A stretch of DNA of 48,482 nucleotides from an uncultured Bacteroidales bacterium. Lineage in GTDB: Bacteria > Bacteroidota > Bacteroidia > Bacteroidales > FEN-979. Each line of letters opens with the position of its first letter. Position 1 is the first letter of the stretch. A program made the position numbers and the translations under genes. Below are positions 42,167 through 48,482 of this stretch, piece by piece. The stretch spans positions 1 through 48,482 of the forward strand of contig CAIYJU010000136.1 in NCBI GenBank assembly GCA_903926565.1. The letters are read 5' to 3'. The notes beneath the pieces were generated by a model, which made no database searches, had not been told where the DNA came from, and worked only from the letters and a program-made list of their open reading frames with translations.

Positions 42167-44005
42167 ATGTGTGGAATTGTTGCTTATATCGGACCTCGCG
42201 AAGCCTACCCGATCCTGATCAAAGGATTACACCGGCTCGAATACCGTGGCTATGACAGTGCCGGAATATGTCTGTTGAATGACGACATCCGTGTTTTCAA
42301 ATGTAAAGGGAAGGTTTCTGACCTTGAAGCGTTTGTTGAAGGACAAAACATCAGTGGCAACATCGGGATGGCCCATACCAGATGGGCAACCCACGGTGAG
42401 CCGAACACCATCAATGCCCATCCGCATTTTTCGCAGACTAAATCCCTCGCCATCATACACAATGGCATCATTGAAAACTACTCGGTGCTGCGAAGCGAGT
42501 TGAAAAACAGGGGTTATATCTTTACCAGCGACACCGACACCGAAGTACTTGTTCATCTTATCGAGGATATCATGATCAGCGAGAAGGCAGCAGTTGAGGA
42601 TGCCGTGCGTATTGCCCTGAACCAGGTGATCGGCGCCTATGCGATCGTGATCATGGCCCGGGATTCTCCTGATAAAATCATTGCTGCCCGCAAAGGAAGC
42701 CCCATGGTTATCGGGGTCGGGAAAGATGAATTTTTTGTGGCATCCGATGCAACCCCGCTCATCGAATATACCAACAACGTGGTTTATCTGAACGAGGAGG
42801 AGATTGCCATCATTGAGCGCAACCAGGATCTGAAAATCAAAACTATAAAAAACCAGAGCCATTCTCCATATATTCAAAAACTTACACTGAGTCTGCATGA
42901 AATTGAAAAAGGCGGCTTTGAGCACTTCATGCTGAAAGAGATTTACGAACAGCCTCGTTCAATATTTGACTCCATGCGTGGTCGCCTTCATGTTGACAAG
43001 GGCATTGTGACCCTGGGAGGGATTCGCGATTACGAGCAGAAAATTCTCAATGCCAAGCGGATCATCATCGTGGCATGTGGCACATCGTGGCATGCCGGGC
43101 TTGTGGGAGAGTACCTGATCGAAGACCTGGCACGCATTCCGGTGGAGGTAGAGTATTCATCCGAGTTCCGGTACCGCAACCCGGTGCTGAATGAGGAGGA
43201 TGTGGTGATCGCCATTTCCCAATCGGGTGAGACGGCCGACACCCTTGCCGCCATCGACCTGGCAAAGTCAAAAGGAGCAACTGTTCTGGGGATTTGCAAC
43301 GTGGTGGGCTCATCCATTGCACGTGCCACCCATGCCGGGGTGTACACCCATGCCGGCCCTGAAATCGGTGTTGCCTCCACCAAGGCGTTTACAGCACAGG
43401 TGGCGGTACTCACCCTGCTGGGGTTGCTGTTTGCACAAAAGAAAGGAACACTTCCCACTTCGGTATTCCAAAAGATCCTTCTTGAGCTCGACTCCATTCC
43501 GGCAAAAGTAGAACGCATCCTTGAACAGAATGAGAAAATCAAAGAGATTGCCACCATTTATAAGGATGTGAAGAACTCACTTTACCTTGGCCGGGGTTAT
43601 AATTTCCCGGTCGCCCTGGAGGGAGCCCTGAAGCTGAAGGAGATCTCCTATATCCATGCCGAAGGCTATCCGGCTGCAGAGATGAAACATGGCCCGATCG
43701 CGCTGATCGATGAGCACATGCCTGTTGTATTCATTGCCACCCGCCGAGGCATCTATGAAAAGGTGATCACCAACATCGAAGAGGTAAAGGCCCGTAAGGG
43801 AAAGATCATCGCCATTGTGACCGAAGGCGACGAATCTGTGAAAAACCTGGCCGACCACTGCATTGAAATCCCAGACACGGAGGAGATGCTGATTCCCCTG
43901 CTGGCAACCATCCCGCTCCAACTATTGTCTTATCACATCGCCGTCATGCGCAACTGTAATGTCGATCAGCCAAGGAATTTGGCGAAGTCGGTGACGGTGG
44001 AGTAG
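42167..44005 (+). CDS. glmS: Glutamine-fructose-6-phosphate aminotransferase (isomerizing)
   Basis: A 612-residue enzyme that makes glucosamine 6-phosphate for peptidoglycan and LPS. It begins MCGIVAYIG with the catalytic Cys2 exposed after Met removal, followed by the glutaminase domain (GLHRLEYRGYDSAGI, HTRWATHGEPN, NAHPH, HNGIIENY, TDTEVLVHLIE). Two SIS sugar-isomerase domains follow: ACGTSWHAGLVGEYLIEDLA, ISQSGETADTLAAI, NVVGSSIARATHAGVYTHAGPEIGVASTKAF, GRGYNFPVALEGALKLKEISYIHAEGYPAAEMKHGPIALID, and the C-terminal NCNVDQPRNLAKSVTVE. Length and ending are normal. No glmS ribozyme is visible upstream, where only 10 bases separate it from the DUF4270 gene. Confidence 0.97.
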   Translation: MCGIVAYIGPREAYPILIKGLHRLEYRGYDSAGICLLNDDIRVFKCKGKVSDLEAFVEGQNISGNIGMAHTRWATHGEPNTINAHPHFSQTKSLAIIHNGIIENYSVLRSELKNRGYIFTSDTDTEVLVHLIEDIMISEKAAVEDAVRIALNQVIGAYAIVIMARDSPDKIIAARKGSPMVIGVGKDEFFVASDATPLIEYTNNVVYLNEEEIAIIERNQDLKIKTIKNQSHSPYIQKLTLSLHEIEKGGFEHFMLKEIYEQPRSIFDSMRGRLHVDKGIVTLGGIRDYEQKILNAKRIIIVACGTSWHAGLVGEYLIEDLARIPVEVEYSSEFRYRNPVLNEEDVVIAISQSGETADTLAAIDLAKSKGATVLGICNVVGSSIARATHAGVYTHAGPEIGVASTKAFTAQVAVLTLLGLLFAQKKGTLPTSVFQKILLELDSIPAKVERILEQNEKIKEIATIYKDVKNSLYLGRGYNFPVALEGALKLKEISYIHAEGYPAAEMKHGPIALIDEHMPVVFIATRRGIYEKVITNIEEVKARKGKIIAIVTEGDESVKNLADHCIEIPDTEEMLIPLLATIPLQLLSYHIAVMRNCNVDQPRNLAKSVTVE

Positions 44006-44038
44006 TTTGGAAGGGGGGGGTAATTTGGTTTTTGGTTC

Positions 44039-44074
44039 CGACCCCGTTTCGGTGTAATAACTTCTAATGGGGTC
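44039..44074 (+). terminator. Possible hairpin downstream of glmS
   Basis: CGACCCCG and GGGGTCG flank a loop of about 20 bases. A run of T is not present directly after, so termination is uncertain. Downstream, at about 44112-44140, TCGAAC occurs three times at 10-12 base intervals. Confidence 0.4.
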
Positions 44075-44218
44075 GTCTTCGACTTCAGGAACTTATCAAT
44101 GCCTGAACACAGTCGAACAATGCTCGAACAACGGTCGAACTCAATTGGACAAATGAATCATAAAGACAGTTTGGCCAAACCTGGTTTACCTGACTGCCTC
44201 GATAAAACTGAAGAGAAT

Positions 44219-44518
44219 TTACTTTATAACCTGGAGGGAGTCTTTGAGCATGAACAACCGGTCAAACATGATCCATGATACCAGGCAGGTAAACGTTTTG
44301 CCAATCAGTTCATCCATATTAGCTCGATCATCTTTTCGTACCAACATCCTGAAATCATGACGCCCCTGCACTGTTACCAGATCCGGATAGTTCTCAACCT
44401 GCTCTATCCGTGATATGTTAATCTTAACACAATGATGAATTTTTTCGCTTTGGCCGTCATCCAAACATAAAATCACACCTTCAATGAAAACCCGGTTCTC
44501 AATAACCTGTACACTCAT
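44219..44518 (-). CDS. Small unknown protein of the ATP-grasp/M6 cassette
   Basis: A 99-residue protein if started at the ATG at 44518; an in-frame ATG at 44536 (MEQPDN...) gives 105 residues. The sequence MSVQVIENRVFIEGVILCLDDGQSEKIHHCVKINISRIEQVEN has alternating strands, suggesting a small beta domain, followed by a helical end (MLVRKDDRANMDELIGKTFTCLVSWIMFDRLFML). No family was recognised. The start lies one base after the ATP-grasp stop (TAACATG), so it is translated together with it. A product this short could be a precursor recognition element, a partner or an adaptor of the ligase. Confidence 0.65.
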   Translation of the reverse strand: MSVQVIENRVFIEGVILCLDDGQSEKIHHCVKINISRIEQVENYPDLVTVQGRHDFRMLVRKDDRANMDELIGKTFTCLVSWIMFDRLFMLKDSLQVIK

Positions 44519-44519
44519 G

Positions 44520-45458
44520 TTATCTGGCTGTTCCATGTTGAAGATATTTGACAATTGCATCAGAAATTTCAGTCGATGATGATGGCTGGAAAAAACTGTA
44601 GCCCGGGCTTGGATTAACCTCGAAACAGTAACAACCGCCATCACTCGTCATGAACAGGTCTATTCCGCACAAAGGTAATGATAGTGAAGCAGAAAGTTTA
44701 AAGCACTTTTTTTTAATGTCTGTTGGAAGTTCATAAGGTATTAATTCAGATTCATTGCCATCTCTGCCAGAATACCGGTAATCAATTGACTTTGAAATAA
44801 TTTGCATGGAGAAAAGGGCATCCTCCACCACATGAACCCTCACATTAAAGCCATCAAGGCACTTCTGGAACTGGGTTGGCAGGTATTTCAGCATATCCAT
44901 TCGCTGTAAATAGGCAGCTTCCAGGGGTTTCACGATTGATCTGACTGAACTTAAGGATTTGAAAATCAGATTACGGTGTTGCGCCATCATATTGCTGACG
45001 CAATCTTTGTTATTTGTGACCAGGGTGGGAGGGATTTTAAACCCGGCTTCCCTGATATACTTTAGCTGGTATATCTTTGAAAAATTAGAATTCATGTTAT
45101 TGGGCCGGTTCAACACACGGCAAGGCAGAATATCGCAAATATTTGAAAAGACCTCATTGATGAAGACCAGTTTTTTTTTGGATGCATCATCCATCTGATA
45201 GCGGAATCTGTTCAAATTATCTGGAAATATCGACGAATCCATCATTCTGAAATAAACACCTTTAACTTTATTAAGATCAATTGTCTGGTTTGATGCATAT
45301 AACCATGCACCATGATGTCTATTCCCGGCTGAAAAATTAATATCATACAAATGAGCATCTCCCTGATTGAAAACAAAATATTCAAGGCCTGCAAGCTCGG
45401 CACTTTCAATAACCAAACGTACAGGTTCCTCCGATTTAATGCCAGCTATTATGATCAT
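44520..45458 (-). CDS. ATP-grasp ligase (RimK/MvdD-like)
   Basis: A 312-residue protein. The pre-ATP-grasp part is followed by LKYIREAGFKIPPTLVTNN and the ATP-grasp core: HRNLIFKSLSSVRSIVKPLE (K167), FNVRVHVVEDALFSMQIISKSIDYRY (R207), LPLCGIDLFMTSDGGCYCFEVNPSPGYSFF (D267, E280, N282). These are the ATP- and metal-binding residues of RimK-type enzymes. The closest architecture I know is that of the graspetide macrocyclases (MvdD-like) and the related side-chain ligases, which link a carboxylate to an amine, hydroxyl or amino acid. The start overlaps the upstream gene by 23 bases. Confidence 0.85.
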   Translation of the reverse strand: MIIIAGIKSEEPVRLVIESAELAGLEYFVFNQGDAHLYDINFSAGNRHHGAWLYASNQTIDLNKVKGVYFRMMDSSIFPDNLNRFRYQMDDASKKKLVFINEVFSNICDILPCRVLNRPNNMNSNFSKIYQLKYIREAGFKIPPTLVTNNKDCVSNMMAQHRNLIFKSLSSVRSIVKPLEAAYLQRMDMLKYLPTQFQKCLDGFNVRVHVVEDALFSMQIISKSIDYRYSGRDGNESELIPYELPTDIKKKCFKLSASLSLPLCGIDLFMTSDGGCYCFEVNPSPGYSFFQPSSSTEISDAIVKYLQHGTAR

Positions 45459-46242
45459 GACTAATTTGTTTTTGCTTGAAATTCAGGTAATCTGCAAACT
45501 GACCCAGTTCATCAATTCCTGTAAAATTAAAAATCGGTGTATAATAGAGCGCTCCCCATTCATTTTCTTCAGTTTTTTGAAAAAAAACTTTGAACAAATC
45601 CAGTCCGGTTATATCCCTTAGTTTTAACAATTGTTCAGGATAATGTTCAGCCATCACTCCGCTTACCTTTTCACCCGTTATGAGGGCACAGGAGATCTCA
45701 GGTTTCACGTTTTGCTCAATTATGCTTGGTTTTCGCGGCAGCAGATTCAGATGATGCATTTGCAGAGATAATGGAGGATTGTTTATTTTTCCGGGTGATG
45801 TTGTATAAACGGTTTCGATAACAGGTATACCTGCCTGCCTGAAATGATGGTAAATAAGAAGCGGATTGGCTGCAGGTTTCCCAAGGAGCAGAGGGTGAAC
45901 TGGGTTGATGAGTTTTGCCGCCTGAAATTCCAACCAGCCCGACACCATCGCCTGGAATTCCCCTGAAGCATAACTTTGATCGTCAACTTTGGGAAAATGA
46001 GAAATGGTGAATCGATTTAGCCGGCAATATATGAGATCATAGGATTCCTGACTAAACGATTCACCATTTTGCAACGTGATCATAAATTGCATTTCATCAT
46101 TTGTTGCTTCAAATTGCCACGTCCTGGCGGATACAAGATCAACATCTGACAGAACAGTAGTTTGAATTCCCCGGTTATTTAGATAGTTGCCAAGTATGAA
46201 TGCACTTGTATCGTCAGACTGGGCCAAAATAAGCAACAACAT
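45436..46242 (-). CDS. ATP-grasp-like partner protein lacking much of the catalytic core
   Basis: A 268-residue protein. Its first ~145 residues have the layout of the pre-ATP-grasp domain of MvdC/MvdD-like ligases: LLILAQSDDTSAFILGNYLNNRGIQTTVLSDVD, YDLIYCRLNRFTIS, YASGEFQAMVSGWLEFQAAKLINPVHPLLLGKPAANPLLIYHHFRQAGIPVIET. The rest (SCALITGEKVSGVMAEHYPEQLLKLRDITGLDLFKVFFQKTEENEWGALYYTPIFNFTG) resembles only a shortened second part, and I see no EVN-type metal site. It may be a non-catalytic partner that helps the ATP-grasp ligase bind its substrate. It begins 28 bases after the M6 stop and overlaps the ligase gene by 23 bases. Confidence 0.65.
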   Translation of the reverse strand: MLLLILAQSDDTSAFILGNYLNNRGIQTTVLSDVDLVSARTWQFEATNDEMQFMITLQNGESFSQESYDLIYCRLNRFTISHFPKVDDQSYASGEFQAMVSGWLEFQAAKLINPVHPLLLGKPAANPLLIYHHFRQAGIPVIETVYTTSPGKINNPPLSLQMHHLNLLPRKPSIIEQNVKPEISCALITGEKVSGVMAEHYPEQLLKLRDITGLDLFKVFFQKTEENEWGALYYTPIFNFTGIDELGQFADYLNFKQKQISHDHNSWH

Positions 46243-46270
46243 CTTGAAATTTCGTTTATGAACTTATTTG

Positions 46271-48058
46271 TTACTTCGTATCAAATTGTACTTTTTCATC
46301 ACCGGACATTATGGTACCTGTCTCTCCTGATTCAGGACTGAAGCCCTCTTCATTCAAAAATGCCCCTTGCGACAAATCAGGACGAAGAATTTGCCCGATA
46401 AAAGGCTCAGCGAGATAGTTCACCCGCTCCTCCAGTTGCAGAATTCTTTCTTCCAGGGAGAAATTCTTTTTACCAAAGTCCCCCGGTCTGCCATCCACTA
46501 CTTTATCAATGCGTTTCTCGTAATTTTCCTTTTCAGATTTGTCTTTTATTTTATCATAGTGTTTATCCATAAAGATCTCTTTCTGATGATCCTTAACATC
46601 CTTGAAATTTTCTTTTTTCAGTTCTTTGAAATGTTCTTTTTTAGGTTTAACAATACAACTGACTGAAAATTTAGCGGTCATTATGGTAGCAGGATCACTG
46701 ATTTCCTTTACTTCAACACATGTTCCAGTGCCTGCGTAAGATTTCGAATTGGGATTGGTTGTGTCTTTGAAGTTTCTGTTAACGCTTGAACCGGGGAAAG
46801 GATCGCCTGCATCGCCCCTGTTTACGTTATGCTCAAGGTCTTTCTTCCCATCCGCCTGCTCCAGTGCAACTTTATAATGAGCTTCATTAGAATTACTTGC
46901 AATACTGTCATCGATATGCCAGATGAGAAGTCCAGGTGCTGGCAAATAACTGTCGAAACCTGTTTTTTGCCTGTTCTCAACAAGGAAATACTCATTCCCG
47001 GATGCCCCATTCTTCCATAAACGATACGCCAGATAATTGGACTTAATATCCTTTATGTTGGCTGGCGTCGCGGAATTAGCGGTAATATTTGACACGGATA
47101 CCCAGTTCTGTTTCAGTTTGCACCATGCCATTGGATGTGCAGGCGTTTTACCCCCGTTGTTCCAGCTCCCTCCTGCCATCAGGCACCAGTTGCCGATTCC
47201 GGCACTGGAACTATCTGTGTCGTAAAGATCGGGAAATCCAAAGAGCAAATGTCCAAGCTCATGTGCACAAACCCCCACATTGGCGTCGTCAGGTACCGTA
47301 AAATATGCATAAACTGATTTCCCGTCGGCAGCATACGCACTTGGTAGCACCCATTTGTGTGACCAGATATCATGGTTGTTACCTGTAACCTCTGCACCTT
47401 GGCCAGCATGAATGACGATGAACGCATCAACGTAGCCATCACTGTCATTGTCATAATTAGCGTAATTCACTGCCGAATTGGCAAGTTGGGCTGCTTCCTG
47501 GGCCATGTTTCTTGCATTCGGCGCAGCGCCCCATCCATAATTATTGTTGGCATAATAGTTTTCATCGTGGGCCAGCGTGAAAGGTCCTACAACTTCCCCT
47601 TGCAGATCAATGATATTGTGGGAAACTTCCTTGTAATATTCCCTTAAGCTTCCAGTTGCGACCACCCCAAGTGAAAAGAACAAATCCTTGTAGTGCTGCA
47701 CAGGTTTAGAAATAGCTTTGTCCGTGAAATTTACCAGGATGACAATAATCCTGACAGTTCCAACCAGAGGGGCTTTTTCCAATGCGCCGGTTTTTGCAAT
47801 TGCAGCAGTGGTACCTAAAGGGTAGAGGGTTCCGGGATAGATCAAACCATCGTCCATTCCGACAGGTTTCTGATTTCGGATGGTGATTTTTTCAGCCATT
47901 AAGCTTTTACTGCTGCGTAATTTTTTGATTTCCTGCCTCAATTTTTCATCAAGATCAGGATGAGGTGGTACCAGTGTTCTGTCACTGAACTCCGGAAAAT
48001 TCTTTAAATCGAGGTGTCTCAGGATTTCCCGGGAGTTAATTTGAATTTTCTTTTTCAT
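46271..48058 (-). CDS. M6-family metallopeptidase without signal peptide, with long charged tail
   Basis: A 595-residue protein. Residues about 95-460 are an M6 (InhA-like) catalytic domain: TVRIIVILVNFTD, SLREYYKEVSHNIIDLQGEVVGPF, VIHAGQGAE, VGVCAHELGHLLFGFPDLYD (zinc ligands H266 and H270, catalytic E267, D277), the Met-turn WCLMAGGSW and NEYFLVENRQKTGFDSYLPAPGLLIWHIDD. Residues 1-90 are a charged N-terminus without a signal peptide. Residues about 470-530 are Lys/Glu/Asp-rich, and about 535-550 (EERILQLEERVNYL) a short coiled coil, followed by FIGQILRPDLSQGAFLNEEG (553-572) and a Ser/Glu/Gly end. There is no T9SS domain. First gene of the ATP-grasp cassette. Confidence 0.85.
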   Translation of the reverse strand: MKKKIQINSREILRHLDLKNFPEFSDRTLVPPHPDLDEKLRQEIKKLRSSKSLMAEKITIRNQKPVGMDDGLIYPGTLYPLGTTAAIAKTGALEKAPLVGTVRIIVILVNFTDKAISKPVQHYKDLFFSLGVVATGSLREYYKEVSHNIIDLQGEVVGPFTLAHDENYYANNNYGWGAAPNARNMAQEAAQLANSAVNYANYDNDSDGYVDAFIVIHAGQGAEVTGNNHDIWSHKWVLPSAYAADGKSVYAYFTVPDDANVGVCAHELGHLLFGFPDLYDTDSSSAGIGNWCLMAGGSWNNGGKTPAHPMAWCKLKQNWVSVSNITANSATPANIKDIKSNYLAYRLWKNGASGNEYFLVENRQKTGFDSYLPAPGLLIWHIDDSIASNSNEAHYKVALEQADGKKDLEHNVNRGDAGDPFPGSSVNRNFKDTTNPNSKSYAGTGTCVEVKEISDPATIMTAKFSVSCIVKPKKEHFKELKKENFKDVKDHQKEIFMDKHYDKIKDKSEKENYEKRIDKVVDGRPGDFGKKNFSLEERILQLEERVNYLAEPFIGQILRPDLSQGAFLNEEGFSPESGETGTIMSGDEKVQFDTK

Positions 48059-48482
48059 GGTGTTTGATATTAATGAGTTAAAATAATCTACCTAATCAAT
48101 TATGTGCCCTGGAAGAAATATTCCCAACTAGAAAACTAGTATATCAGATTGTTCATCTCCCCGTTTAAAATAGATTCAAACTTTTTCGCAGTTTTACCTC
48201 CTTTCCTTTTTAACCTTCTGCTATATATTTTAAACAAAGTGCAGTAAAAGGCCACTGATGAATTTCTGTCGAACACGCCATTCCCCGGTAAACCAAGGTC
48301 AATTCTCATAAAGTGGTGTGAAAAAAAAATACCTGCCCGCTTGGATGCCCCGCTGGTTGCAAGTCTGTTTGTGCCTGCCCGGATAACAACCTTTTTCTGC
48401 TAATTAATTTGAATGTAAACGCTACAGCAACGCTATAACATTAACCATTTATATTAAGTATATTATAATTGAAAAGAGTATA
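48059..48482. other. 424-base region with no recognised gene
   Basis: AT-rich sequence upstream of the M6 gene. I see no ORF, RNA or clear -7 element. Two ACGCTA units near 48419 and 48430, and an AT-rich end, are the only structure noticed. It probably holds the promoter of the cassette. Confidence 0.5.

Noticed and set aside
46271..48058. M6 peptidase as a T9SS-secreted enzyme
   Set aside because: It has no signal peptide and no T9SS C-terminal domain; its tail is charged and partly coiled-coil.

Overview
The window looks like a chromosomal segment of an uncultured, probably anaerobic or fermentative member of the Bacteroidetes (Bacteroidales-like). Evidence: a GldD gliding/secretion lipoprotein, a secreted peptidase with a type IX secretion (T9SS) C-terminal domain, a DUF4270-glmS pair, many short Cys-lipoproteins, TAnnTTTG-type -7 promoter elements just upstream of genes, very few Shine-Dalgarno sequences, and moderate GC content. 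I saw no rRNA or tRNA genes, no CRISPR array and no complete insertion sequence.

Layout. 1-5.4 kb: the 5' end of asnS, a DAHP synthase/chorismate mutase fusion, then ssb, gldD and an M14 carboxypeptidase. 5.6-13.8 kb: a surface-polysaccharide region with a DUF2142 membrane protein and a polyprenol-type GT2 on the plus strand, facing a five-gene minus-strand operon (WbsX-like, GT4-like, GT2, GT9, GT2). 13.8-15.6 kb: an accessory patch with a KilA-N protein, a 34-codon ORF that may be a remnant of an N6-methylase gene, a small membrane protein and an orphan antitoxin-like gene. 15.6-19.1 kb: an exonuclease/endonuclease/phosphatase lipoprotein, a ferritin-like/VIT1 metal transporter and a metallo-beta-lactamase-fold hydrolase. 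19.1-24.8 kb: a compact operon, acyl-CoA dehydrogenase - fused isobutyryl-CoA mutase (IcmF) - butyrate kinase, which would join isobutyryl-CoA, butyryl-CoA and butyrate. 24.9-31.2 kb: a four-helix-bundle protein, two lipoproteins, an ADP-forming acyl-CoA synthetase/GNAT fusion and an outer-membrane barrel protein.

31.2-34.1 kb is an accessory island: an ORF6N protein, a HEPN/MNT toxin-antitoxin pair, and a VapBC-type pair whose toxin has suffered an internal deletion. The two toxin-antitoxin loci lie between two ~225-bp direct repeats. 34.1-37.3 kb encodes a 1077-residue oxidoreductase that carries in one chain the modules usually split among the subunits of HcnABC / dye-linked proline or hydroxyproline dehydrogenases. 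37.4-44.0 kb: envelope proteins, then a GT5-like protein, a DUF4270 lipoprotein and glmS.

44.2-48.1 kb is the most unusual part: a minus-strand cassette of an M6 metallopeptidase with no signal peptide and a long charged tail, a protein resembling only part of an ATP-grasp enzyme, a full ATP-grasp ligase and a small unknown protein. I propose it as a candidate ATP-grasp modification system acting on a protease or its tail.

Intergenic DNA is rich in repeats: long imperfect hairpins, an AATCGTAAAT hairpin family, a C/G-tract repeat, and a four-copy motif CACCTTTTG-N9-CTGATTAAGCAGG that I have not identified.
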